Shown here one piece after another: positions 47,306-57,672 of a stretch of 64,000 nt of DNA (the first letter of the stretch is position 1; every line of letters begins with the position of its first letter). The stretch lies in assembly GCA_963513935.1 (NCBI GenBank), contig OY740772.1:102257340-102321339 (forward strand), read 5' to 3'. The notes under the pieces are model-generated. The model had not been told where the DNA came from, did no database searches, and saw only the letters and a list, made by a program, of their open reading frames with translations. The translations under genes and the position numbers were made by a program. This DNA comes from Aphrophora alni. Its lineage: Eukaryota > Arthropoda > Insecta > Hemiptera > Aphrophoridae.

Positions 47306-49840
47306 GACTGGTTAATATAAAGTTATCCTAATTTTCAGAAGCATTTTGTTTGATATGCTAAAAAGACACTTCAAAGTAGCACTATTTAATGTAACAAATA
47401 AAATCAAAATACACTAAAATATTTACGTTAATAGCAAGAAACAGAATATAATTATACATTATTTGTAAAAAGTATAAACCCTTAATTATTTAGAAACGGG
47501 ATAAAAGCTCCATTCAGTCATGTATGCGAAACCCGTAGGTTCTGCAACAATGAATTTATAGCTGCGGTCGTTACAATAGAACGTGATTTTTGGAACAAAG
47601 AAGATTATATTCTAACTTTATTCAGAACGTAAATTTAATGAACGTGGCAAATCAGGATACGCAATGAAGTTTATGGGCGTTACTAATTAAAATGTAATAA
47701 ACTTTTATATGTAATTAGTTTATTAGTGAGCTGCTGAATAATACGTTTTTCTTGTAAAAAATATTTATTTATATATTAGGGCCTATATATGCAAAACAAA
47801 AGTGACAATAATTAGATTGCATAAGTTTATGTTTTAAAACTGAAAAGGCCAATTGAGAATGAAGAACGATACAACGAATTTTGGTGTAACTATAAAAAGA
47901 CAACTCTCCTACAACGAACACATAAAAAATACATCCGGAAACGCCACCAAATTCTGACCACCAAATGTGAGAGGCCACGTAAGATGGTGAACAGTATCCT
48001 CAGGGTAGGAATGTGTCTGGGGTGAGAGAGATAAAGAGGCTCCCACACTTCGTTTGTTGGGTTTGTTTTCAGCGGTACAACCCCAATAAAAATATATAGA
48101 CTTCAAATGCTTCTGTGTAAACGCCTACCCTACTTTCGTTTCTTTTATCGGTGTAAATAAGAATAAAACGTTTACAAAATTAAACTTTTAAGAAAAATAA
48201 CTTGTACTTAATCTTTAGAAATTAAATGTAGCTAAGCAGTAATTTGTGTACCTAGTTTTCTTAGAATGGGTTGTACCGTCAAGTCAGGATAGGGAAGCAA
48301 GAGAAGGGAGGACACGCCCATTACATCAGACACACTCCTAGTCTGAGGCTACTGTAAGTGTAAACGTATGTAAGTCCTGCAATGGATTATTTAGGATAAA
48401 AAATATCAATTTTGTAAAGCAAAGAAAGTCAAGTACGGTTTGTTAAAGTCCAAAGATCAACTTAAAGTCATTACTGGAGGTGTTAATCCACAGAAGCTCC
48501 ACCTGGAACTAAATCCGTCTATATCTGTATGGAAGAAATCTAATTGTAATTTTTGGAGACGAATCGACGTAGTTAATGTTAATTTTAATACCGCCTATTG
48601 AGCTGCCTCTATAAGATTAAAAACACAATTGAGAACTACCATTGACGACGAAAAGCTGACAGAAGAGAACCATAAACTTAGAAAATTAATTGTTTCTACA
48701 TAAATACACATTAATGCAATAGTCTGAAAATGAGGTTCTCTCTACACACTATTAATGAGTTGTTTCCTGAAAAACACTGGTTCAGCATCTGCACCTACAG
48801 TTTATTCAAACTACTCTCCAGACATACTAGGGACATGTTTATTGGCACCGGTAGTCGCTGGTGGTTCTACACAAATTGTGATAGCAAAGTTGTTGTAAAC
48901 GTTAATACACGAAGAATCAATCTATTGTAAGGATATGGTCCAACTGTTCTATTCACATAGAAAACTGGTCAATAGATCCCAAGCCAAGATAGAATAAATT
49001 AAAATGACCTGGTTAAAATGACACCCTGTAAAAAGATGTAGCTAAACTACTACAACCCAAACAAGCAAATCAATAAACCGTTTTCCCGTTTAATTCCACA
49101 AAGGCCAAATACCACAGTTCAATAAATCACTCCGACTATCTCAATGTTAATCACTTTTGTTTTTCATGATTTTTATAATTCGTTCAAATTAATTATTTAT
49201 TTGTAACACATAAAATAACTGCAATCAATTAAGTAACGTGCTACGTTATATAAAGATCTAGTATACAATATAAAATAAGAAAACAAAATAAGTTTTTTAA
49301 TTTACCAAATATAATTTTTAAAAAAACGAGATAAGTTTGGAAAATTTGCTAGAGTTAGGTATCTATGTAGATCACTAGCATACGTGGTTTGTCATTAGTT
49401 GATAGCTATTAACAGTGATTAAAGAGAAGTAATTACGCATTTGACAGAGGTTTAGAACAATTACACGTCACGATCAAATCGTTACGTCGTAATCAAAACG
49501 GAAGTGAGGTATTTTAAAACATGATTTCCTAATGGTATGTTTTGTTTGATAATACTACTTCATTTTGAGATTCTAATATATAATGTACGATAAAGAAATA
49601 TTTAGAAATAATCTATTAACAAAATCAACAAATATAATGTATAATTTCTTTACAAATCAATCCAGTATAAGGGAATATAGGGTGATCACACATAATATCG
49701 ACTTCAATTTCGTCAATGATTTTCATGTTTTAGAAAACTGTAAAACTGACATGCTGTCTCTCCGTCATTTTCGCCTGTGTATGAGCACGATAGCGGTCAG
49801 AAACATTAAAACAGCAGGATGACATGCTTGTAGTGTGCTC
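47306..49840. other. Intergenic DNA with unassigned short frames
   Basis: Frames at 47769-47978 and 47909-48106 (-), 48730-48930 (+) and 49583-49822 (+) lack recognisable domains. The region 47930-48120 and 48260-48720 is somewhat GC-richer and could be old transposon sequence. Confidence 0.4.
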
Positions 49841-50040
49841 TTGTAGTCATGTTTAGGTCAAGTGTGACGGGGTCCCCGCTGCTGGTTTCGACTTGGAGTT
49901 CCAAGGCAGTGAAGCGTCTCCTGGTGTCTATGGACTCCTTATACGCTCATTGCTGAGCAATCGAACGCTTGTCAGGATGACGAGACGGCAGGCAGAGTAT
50001 GAGAAATAAAGCCAAATCGATTTAAATATTTAAACTTCCT
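49841..50040. other. GC-rich island, unassigned
   Basis: About 150 bp clearly richer in G and C than its flanks ('gtgacggggtccccgctgct' near 49863, 'gatgacgagacggcaggcag' near 49976), followed by an AATAAA-type signal near 50005. The shape is compatible with the end of an LTR or an exon with a polyA signal, but no coding or matching terminal repeat is seen. Confidence 0.3.
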
Positions 50041-50149
50041 TTATTAAATACTTAAGTTCTCTGCTAACCCGAGTTTAAACGTTAGATAGGTAATTGCAAG
50101 AGTCTGCCATAATCACGATTCTGGACAGAATGCTACCAAATTCAGAAAA

Positions 50150-50400
50150 ATTAAATTGAAATTGACAAAATTAAGGCCGTTTTAAAACATATTTGGTTCA
50201 TATCTAATGTGTGATTCAACTTATAACATAATATATTTGATAAAAACTACAGATTTAAATATTGCTTTTAATTGTACTAACCCCAATTCTCCAAGATGAC
50301 AAATAGAACAAAGAAATTGATATATTTATAGTTACAAGATAAGGCAGGACCGAATCATTGATACGAGTGTAGGATTCTTCATATTATATCTACAGGATTT
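50150..50400 (+). repeat. Dispersed repeat family 2 copy
   Basis: 'tttggttcatatctaatgtg', 'gtgattcaacttataacata', 'ctccaagatgacaaatagaa' and 'gttacaagataaggcaggac' match, in order, segments of the copies at 29.56, 53.16 and 62.92 kb. Confidence 0.6.
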
Positions 50401-50429
50401 GATGCCCAATCAGGGTCCTAACACAAAAA

Positions 50430-50682
50430 GATCGAGTAGAGACATTTCAATAGATACACATATACGAGAATCGTTTGGCCTAGCCTACAAATACACAAAC
50501 CTTTATGACCCTTTCTAGATGTTGAAGTATTGGATAAATTTAGTATGTTTAGTTGACCAACTCTTGATCTCTTCCGAACCCTTAGTCTATTAGAGTATTC
50601 TAGGGCAAGGGATCTATTTGTGCTCTTTCTTCTTTTTTTATATAAGGCGATAATAATCGAGAATATTTCACCTTTTAACAAA
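50430..50682 (-). repeat. Dispersed repeat family 1 (SINE-like), near full copy
   Basis: Minus strand: the head 'aaaaggtgaaatattctcga' and an A-rich linker, 'gggttcggaagagatcaaga' and 'gttggtcaac', then 'aaagggtcataaaggtttgt', 'gtaggctaggccaaacgatt' and 'ctcgtatatg'. The open frame on this strand (50418-50687) follows the repeat and is not taken as a gene. Confidence 0.7.
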
Positions 50683-51600
50683 AACAAAAATAATTACTCT
50701 GCCGTATCTTATAATTAATATTATTCATTTGCTGAAATCACTGACAGTTTAAAATATACAGTACAGCATTCTACAATTCTTTAAAATGTACATTTTTTTA
50801 CAAGGAATCTTAAACATCAAACTCAATGCTGTTTAAGTTTTATTGACTTGATAAATAGTATCAAGACTTATATTCCCTTCAACTTTTACATACATTTCTG
50901 ACTTTAAAGTAAATGAAAAGTGTTTTGTTTATTTACTTTGAGTGCTTGCTTTACTGCTATTTCCTCAAACTCGGGGAACTTTAGTCAATGTTTGCTTCTT
51001 AATCTTTCGACTACATAAACTTGAGAGAAATTCCAAGCAAATATTTGATTGAAAGCGCTGAAATAAGTTTAGTTTATTATTAGGTTCTACCTCAATAATT
51101 CATGTTAATGCGTCCTATAGTGTGGTCGTAACAGCAACCCCTATATTTTGTTGTTACAAGTTTTTGTAAAATTTTAAATTATCTTATTACGTTTATACAT
51201 GTATGTTGTGATGAGTAAAAAACTGAACATAAAACTAATATCCATTTAAAGGCCCTTCGATTTCAAAAATGTGGTTTTGGGAATATGTTCTTTCTGACTG
51301 ACTTGCATCTGACGTAAGTGTAATACTCCACAGGGAAGACGACTAGAGCGATTTTATTGAAATTTATTCATCCAAATTATGTGGATGATTAATAAACCAA
51401 ACTCGTGTACAAAATTCCCGTTCACGAATATTAGGCAAACAACAAAAATGAACCTTGGCTGCCGACAATGCAAGATAGATTTTAATGGAACACGATGAAT
51501 GCTGACGACACATTTATGGTGCAAGAGAAGCAATTTAATGCCCTTTAATCATATATATTGTCTTATGTAAATATAAACTAATATTTTAACATCTATTATT
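50683..51600. other. Intergenic DNA, nothing recognised
   Basis: AT-rich. No frame of note. Confidence 0.45.
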
Positions 51601-51750
51601 AAATATAATTATTGCTGATAGACTCGTGGTCACAAATTTAAGTTTTTAGTTGTTTTTGTATTTTTTTTTCTTTTCTGGTTTTCAAACGAGTTCAAAATGA
51701 GCACTATTGTCCCCTACAACAAATTTAATTTTCCAATCTGAATTTTTGTA
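51601..51750 (+). repeat. Inverted repeat arm, left (pairs with 52681-52831)
   Basis: Starts 'aaatataattattgctgata' and runs through 'gagcactattgtcccctaca'. The reverse complement of 52681-52831 follows the same order with scattered substitutions and small indels. The arms enclose about 930 bp. Confidence 0.85.
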
Positions 51751-52440
51751 GTCATTATATATATATATAATCGTATACATAAATTTTTATCGAAGACTTA
51801 GTCCATTATTCATTTCAACTTTTGACTGACAACTATTGAACTCACATTTTTGGCGACGAAGAGTTTAGTGCAGTTAAAATTTCGATTGTGAATGAATGAG
51901 CGACTAAAGGTTTGTAATGTTTATCTAGTGTTTATCACGAATTCAAACAAATGTATAAATCCTCAAATAACTTAAACTGATATTTTCCTAGTCAGTTTAT
52001 TTGTTATAATAATGTTTCGACAGTTAACCAGACAATATCTGATATTTACACACTTCAAACATCTTGTAAAAGAAATTATTTCGATAAGTTAGCACTATCA
52101 CCACCTCATCAACTGCAACAACCGCACAAAACGTTGTTTATCCTAAGCCTACACTGCATTTTACGCTACCTTTCAAATCAAAGGGCAATAAATTAGGCCC
52201 TTAAACCTGTGTAATGAAACAATGCTCTAAGCTAGGGCGTTGCTAAGCTATTAAGCTTTGACTGTTTGGACTAAAAGATGACAATATATCGGTGAATACC
52301 AATTACAAAATCATTCTCGCCGTAACCTTTTAAATTACATTTGTTTTTTGTACATTCAATTTATGTAAACAGATAATCGCCAAAAGATGGACATACAAAA
52401 TAAATATTAATAAACTTGTTTGGCATATTTCCCTCCCTCA
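51751..52440. other. Interior of the inverted-repeat pair, non-coding
   Basis: AT-rich sequence with a short TA run near 51758. No transposase motif. Confidence 0.4.
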
Positions 52441-52444
52441 TTCT

Positions 52445-52445
<1 letters not shown>

Positions 52446-52491
<46 letters not shown>

Positions 52492-52604
52492 GCCGCCGTC
52501 GCCGTCTTCTTCTTCTTCTTCTTCTTCTTCTTCTTCTTCTTCTTCTTCTTCTTCTTCTTCTTCTTCTTCTTCTTCTTCTTCTTCTTCTTCTTCTTCTTCT
52601 TCTT

Positions 52605-52634
<30 letters not shown>
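52446..52634. repeat. Compound (GTC)n(GCC)n(TTC)n microsatellite
   Basis: About 12 GTC triplets, then a few GCC/GTC triplets, then about 43 TTC triplets (GAA on the other strand) without visible interruption. Poly-Leu, poly-Phe and poly-Lys frames across it are artefacts. The long purine/pyrimidine mirror tract could adopt triplex DNA and is expected to be length-polymorphic. Confidence 0.97.
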
Positions 52635-52636
<2 letters not shown>

Positions 52637-52680
52637 AAATCACTGTGGTTGAAATTTGTACAAAAACACGATAATAGTTA

Positions 52681-52831
52681 CAAAAATAAAAATTGGAATT
52701 GATATTTTGGTGTAGGGGACCATAGTGCTCATTTAGAACTCGATTGAAATTCAGAAAGAAAAATACAAAAACAATTAAAAACTCGAATTTGTGACAGAGA
52801 GATAGCGGGTCTATCAGCAATAATTATATTT
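52681..52831 (-). repeat. Inverted repeat arm, right (pairs with 51601-51750)
   Basis: The minus strand reads from 'aaatataattattgctgata' inward to 'tgagcactatggtcccctac'. Together with the left arm this could be the terminal inverted repeats of a non-autonomous DNA transposon or a fold-back element. Confidence 0.85.
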
Positions 52832-53160
52832 AAGTATACTTTGGTATAATATCATTCTTAAATATTATAAGAAGCAAATCAGATGTACACAAAATAAAAT
52901 ACAAAAGGAATTATTCCCCCCACACTCACTATTACTTATTTGTTTTCTTTGTATTTATTTAAGTCATAACAAAGATATAGTCCAGATAAGAAGCTTTGTG
53001 TAAGTTTATTTATAAAAGCATCCTTGTAACACAAATAATCAGCCATTAATGGCATTGGCAGTCGTTTTAAACAATGGTTCATGTATCGTGTCTTATTTAA
53101 CTTATAATTTTCTAAATTAGACAAGTATTTGCAGATTACAATTCTGCATATAATATTATC
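52832..53160. other. Intergenic DNA, nothing recognised
   Basis: AT-rich. The short minus frame at 52936-53124 is unsupported. Confidence 0.4.
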
Positions 53161-53161
53161 A

Positions 53162-53355
53162 ACCTAACAACCACACCTCCTAACGATGACAAATCGCAAA
53201 GTTATTTTAAAATATTCAATTTGTATTGTACTTGCATCGAACATGTACTCCTAAAAAATATGATGTTCGTAAAGTTATGAGATCAGTTGTTACGAGAAAT
53301 CATACGAGCGTATTGAGTGGAGGCATCTAGAGATATGTACAGCGATGAGGTCAAA
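53162..53355 (+). repeat. Dispersed repeat family 2 copy, 3' part
   Basis: 'ccacacctcctaacgatgac', 'aaatcgcaaagttattttaa', 'cgagcgtattgagtggaggc' and 'gtacagcgatgaggtc' align with matching points of the copies at 50.3 and 63.0-63.2 kb. Confidence 0.5.
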
Positions 53356-54079
53356 AACCACAGCCCAGACAATGGAGCGAAGCGAGTGGAGACTATTTAG
53401 TATATACACGTCTGACCATCTTCAAACATCTTACAATTATGACGTCTACAAACCAATACGTTTAAATATTTCCAAAAATGCACAAGATACAAAATTTGGG
53501 TGGCATTGCATTTGGAGAATCTGCTTGTACTGCAATGATCCCTATCAACAGGCTTACAATGTATCAATCAATTTTGGTTGATATCGTAACGAATGTTGAA
53601 AGGTTTATACTTCAAAAACAGCTGCTTTGTTTCTATAACTTTAATATATTTACATTTTTAGGCAATCTGATCTTTTAACAGTGATAAAAAATCACCGCGA
53701 CACGTTGTTGATTTAAATGTGTTGTGCTAAAAATCTTAATGAATATTTCGAATAGTTTCATAGATATATTATTACTTACATTTCAAGTTCAACCTACTGT
53801 GAGATCTACGTCAACGATACGAGTGTTGAAATTATATTCTACACCACTTCATCCATTTTGCATGCAATCCTTGGAATATCTTGAATACACAACTGAACAT
53901 AATCGTGAATTTCATGCAATTTGTATTCGAAAATAACTTGAATAGCATTTGAATAGTTTATGCACGATGTGCAATTTATAGCGATGGATTATCAGATGTG
54001 TTGTTGTTATAAAATAGTTCCTTAGGTGTTACAGAAAACAAAATCACTTAAATTTATTTGTAGCTTTCAACTCATTGGT

Positions 54080-54083
<4 letters not shown>
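53356..54083. other. Intergenic DNA, no gene supported
   Basis: Overlapping short frames (53345-53581, 53478-53678, 53724-53936) lack motifs. Confidence 0.4.

Positions 54084-54141
<58 letters not shown>
54084..54141. repeat. (TA)n microsatellite, ~58 bp
   Basis: Uninterrupted alternating TA. Confidence 0.95.
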
Positions 54142-54146
<5 letters not shown>

Positions 54147-54404
54147 AAACAGTACAAATTAATTATATTACTCAAATTTGTTACTTTTGATTGCTTCCAA
54201 TAATATGTGTACCTTTTTTACAGTTCGTTATACGTGTACGTATCCTTATAAAAAGTTTTTCGTTTGTAGATTCCATTTACTGGCGAATTTGAGTTCACTT
54301 CGTTTTCAAAAGTTTATTTAAATTACGTAAATAATTGTGACACAAAACAAACATTTTGAAAATTAATAACTGTTTTTACTTTAACTCTTCTTGTTGTTGT
54401 TTAA

Positions 54405-54615
54405 AGGTGAAAAAGCTCTCGGTCAATATTGTCTTAACAAAAAAGAAGAAAGTATCATAAAACAAAAGTGTTGGTCAATAGATACCTGACAGGAAAGATT
54501 AAAGATACTATACTAGACGAAAAAGGGTGTAGACCCAGCTATGTTACCTCATATGCCACTCACACACTCACTATAGTCAGCTCTTGTAAGTTTATATCTT
54601 GAGGGTTGTTAAATT
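54405..54615 (+). repeat. Dispersed repeat family 1 (SINE-like), near full copy
   Basis: Head 'aaaggtgaaaaagctctcgg', 'tcaatattgtcttaacaa', the A-rich linker, 'gttggtcaatagatacctga', 'caggaaagattaaagatact', 'gggtgtagacccagctatgt' and 'cactcacacactcactatag', with tail 'gagggttg'. This is one of the best copies for defining both ends. Confidence 0.8.
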
Positions 54616-54683
54616 ACCAATTTTACATAATTTAGTTAGTAAGAATATCAATAAATATTGAGCGAGACTTGTGAGATAATATT

Positions 54684-54809
54684 AGATAAAAAAAACCTGG
54701 AACACAAGATCTCACAAAAATTACGTTTATTTAATCAAACGCATTTTGTCGTTGAAACCCATTTGATTAAGTAAACGTAATTTTTGTGAGAACTTGTGTT
54801 TTTTTATCT
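54684..54809. repeat. Fold-back (MITE-like) repeat, ~50-bp arms
   Basis: Left arm 54684-54740 and right arm 54761-54809 are reverse complements along 'agataaaaaaa', 'cacaag.tctcacaaaaatt' and 'acgttta.ttaatcaaa'. There are a few mismatches and a 6-nt insertion in the left arm. The loop is about 20 nt. The compact hairpin resembles a miniature inverted-repeat element. No target duplication could be fixed. Confidence 0.8.
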
Positions 54810-55311
54810 AGTAGGAATATGAATATACAAGACACCGAATTCAGCACTAATATTCATATTAAAAATACATCACAATAGTTGATTGAGGAAAATAAGGTTC
54901 TGTATATTGCATTTGGTCATTATGTTTTTCTTTGTTACGAAATTAGAAATAAGGTAGTTAACAACTAGAACAAACGATATGTATAAGACATTTTAAAATT
55001 ATATTGTCCGTTTCAAAATAGCGGAGATGAATGAGAATTAAACAGTATTGAAAATTCTCCATCCGCACCCCTTGTGTCAGTAACTCTGTCATAGTTGGCT
55101 TGAACCTCTATCAACTGATTACTCTCCTAATTTGTAAAGAATCATTCACTCGCTACGCTCATAACCATAAAAATATCAAATTTTCTTGATATTCAGAGTT
55201 TAATTAAAATTTGAATAATAACTTTACTATTTCTCATCGTAGACGTCTTGGGTTACTACTATTACATGTAGACTTGAAATCTTCAAGGTTGTATCTAGTT
55301 TAGTTCTAACG
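54810..55311. other. Intergenic DNA, nothing recognised
   Basis: AT-rich, near background composition. Confidence 0.4.
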
Positions 55312-55377
55312 CAGGAGTTTAATTTTATTATTATGCATTTTTCGGATATTTGCCATCATTTGTGTGTTAGAAATCAA

Positions 55378-55428
55378 AACACAACGTTTCCGGAATAAGA
55401 ATCAATTCCCGTTATCAAGTGACTAAAA
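55378..55428 (-). ncRNA. Hammerhead-like motif in PLE repeat (copy 3)
   Basis: The minus strand reads CAC TTGATAA, then a hairpin with arms CGGGAAT/ATTCCG, then GAAACGTT and GTG. It has the same architecture as copies 1 and 2, with the altered CUUGAUA core. The second arm carries a small change (TTCCGG). Confidence 0.45.
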
Positions 55429-55859
55429 ACTAAAGAAACATGAAACTAGAAACTAAGCCTATGTAAGAAGTAAAATTAAATAAGAAAACCACCAACCTTA
55501 ATATCTAAGCATGCATCTCAGAGCTAAAACTGAGAAGTCAAAAAACACAATCACGGTAACACACAACTAACGTCAAATACGTTTTGTTGTATCAAAGATA
55601 CAGCAACAAGTGACGTGGTCCAGAAGGCGTGACAAACTATTAGGGGAGTGGCCTATTGTTAGTTGTATTAAGCTTCCTAGCACGAGAGCGGGTTACAACT
55701 ACTTGTGGCGATTTAACAGGTAAAATTTCAGCTTGTTTTTTAGTTGTAGGAATATTATAATCAAATTTTAGTTCTTTTTTTAATTAAGGGAGCCATAATG
55801 GCCTTACTTCTATTCTTGATTGGCTGATAGTATTGTCCGTTAGTTTTATATATGAGGCT

Positions 55860-56085
55860 TCAATTATTTTACGTTTGTATAGGTTACTTTCCCGGTGTAT
55901 GATTTTTGCCTCTTCTTAATTAAATTTGTGATTTTCGGACCATATATGTTCTGCAATTTTCGATTTATCGACTAGACCTAACCGCACATTGTTTTTCTGT
56001 TCGTTCATTCTAATGTTTAATGGTCTTTTTGTCTCGCCAATATATTGTTTATCACACTCACATTTGATACTGTAAATACAGTTTT
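55860..56085 (-). pseudogene. PLE GIY-YIG endonuclease fragment
   Basis: The minus-strand frame contains CIYSIKCECDKQYIGETKR, the GIY ... YIG core of the endonuclease (here IYS and YIG), then RPLNIRMNEQ, DKSKIAEHIWSENHKFN and a C-terminal stretch that becomes frameshifted. This copy keeps the YIG motif that is disrupted in the 21-23 kb copy. In the family the domain nicks DNA for primed reverse transcription. Without the reverse transcriptase upstream this fragment is non-functional. Confidence 0.85.
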
Positions 56086-56279
56086 GAATGTAAAAACGTC
56101 GTGTTTTGATTTCTACCACACAAATGATGGCAAATGTCCGAAAAATGCATAATAATAAAATTGAACTTCCATCACTAACAAAAAACTTCAAACAGAGAAC
56201 AGGAGTTTAGTTCTATTTAATTACACAGGAGATGTGGACCAAAACTGTTAATATAATCGCCATTAAGAAATTTTCAATA

Positions 56280-56490
56280 AGATTTTTCCGAATTTCAATA
56301 TTGCCCTCTACACCAAATTTCATGTTCCTTTCTTAATTTCTGTTGGCGCCATCGTGCTTATGTGCAGATGACATCGAGGTAAAAAAAATCATGTTTTCTG
56401 TTTTCTGAGATCGTTAAGATCAGTCGAAAAAGACAGGTCGAAACTTCTTGTGTTTACCAAACCTACACTTATACTCTATAATCTATTCCT
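56280..56490 (+). repeat. Dispersed repeat family 4, copy 2
   Basis: 'ctacaccaaatttcatgttc', 'ctgttggcgccatcgtgctt', 'ttttctgttttctgaga' and 'ttaccaaacctacactta' align with 47080-47305. It leads directly into the 168-bp satellite. Confidence 0.4.
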
Positions 56491-56494
56491 CATA

Positions 56495-57672
56495 ATCAAG
56501 TTTAACGATTTGAATCAAATTTTGCTCAAGTGTAGCTTGTACCCACCCTAATAAAACCTATTGATCTCATCTCTACAAAAATATCGATTTGTTATTTATC
56601 CTAAAATAATAATGATTTATAAAACTGTCATGATGCTTTTGTAAGAGACTCCATTTCTCACAATTGGCTATAACGATTTGCATCACATTTTGCTCAAGTG
56701 TCGCCTGTACCGATACAAACAAAACCTATCGTTCTCATCTCTTCAAAAATATCGATTTGTTATTTATCCTAAAATAATAAATATTTATAAAACTGTCATG
56801 ATGCTTTTATAAGAGACTCCATTTATCACAATCGTCTTTAACGATTTGGATCAAATTTTGCTCAAGTGTCGTCTGTACCGATACAAACAAAACCTATCGT
56901 TCTCATCTCTCCTAAAATATCGATTTGTTATTTATCCTAAAATAATAAATATTTATAAAACTGTCATGATGCTTTTGTAAGAGACTCCATTTCTCACAAT
57001 TGGCTATAACGATTTGCATCACATTTTGCTCAAGTAAAGCCTGTACCGATACAAACAAAACCTATCGTTCTCATCTCTTCAAAAATATCGATTTGTTATT
57101 TATCCTAAAATAATAAATATTTATAAAACTGTCATGATGCTTTTATAAGAGACTCCATTTATCACAATCGGCTATAACGATTTGGATCAAATTTTGCTCA
57201 AGTAAAGCCTGTACCGATACAAACAAAACCTATTGTTATCTCTACAAAAATATCGATTCGTTATTTATCCAAAAATATTAAATATTTACAAAATTCTCAT
57301 GATGCTTTTATGAAAGACTCCATTTCTCACAATCGGCTATAACGATTTGGATCAAATTTTGCTCAAGTAAAGCCTGTACCGATACAAACAAAACCTATTG
57401 TTATCTCTCCAAAAATATCGATTCGTTATTTATCCAAAAATATTAAATATTTACAAAATTCTCATAATGCTTTTATGAAAGACTCTATTTCACACAATTG
57501 GCTATGACGATTTGCATCACATTTTTCTCAAATTATTGACCTGTAGTACCGATCGAAACAAATCCTATTGTTCTCATCTCTCCAAAAATATCGATTCGTT
57601 ATTTATCCTAAAATATTAAATATTTACAAAACTGTCATGATGTTTTATGAAAGACTCCATTTCTCACAAAGA
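56495..57672. repeat. Tandem satellite, seven monomers of 168-165 bp
   Basis: The box 'ctcaag' (or 'ctcaaa' in the last unit) recurs at 56525, 56693, 56861, 57029, 57197, 57362 and 57527, spacing 168, 168, 168, 168, 165 and 165. Each unit holds 'aaaatatcgatt.gttattt', 'atcc.aaaata.taaatatt' and 'ctgtcatgatgcttt'. Two sub-variants differ just upstream of the box ('gcatcacatttt' or 'g(g/a)atcaaatttt') and partly alternate. The near-nucleosomal period is usual for satellite DNA, but this array is short. Confidence 0.95.

Larger units (their letters stand above)
55322..56199 (-). mobile_element. Penelope-like element, 5'-truncated copy with GIY-YIG remnant
   Basis: The copy is flanked by a perfect 10-bp duplication CAGGAGTTTA (55312-55321 and 56200-56209). 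Read on the minus strand: a short inverted tip (56090-56199), the GIY-YIG coding remnant (about 55860-56085), then the 3' repeat to 55322. It matches the copy at 21.2-23.7 kb but lacks all of the reverse transcriptase. The perfect duplication suggests it is younger than the copy at 8.8 kb. Confidence 0.9.

Noticed and set aside
52407..52820. Open frames encoding poly-Lys, poly-Leu, poly-Arg or poly-Phe
   Set aside because: They are produced by the trinucleotide microsatellite in different frames and have no other coding signal.
56495..57672. CRISPR-like regular spacing
   Set aside because: The whole 168-bp unit is repeated without unique spacers. It is a eukaryotic satellite.
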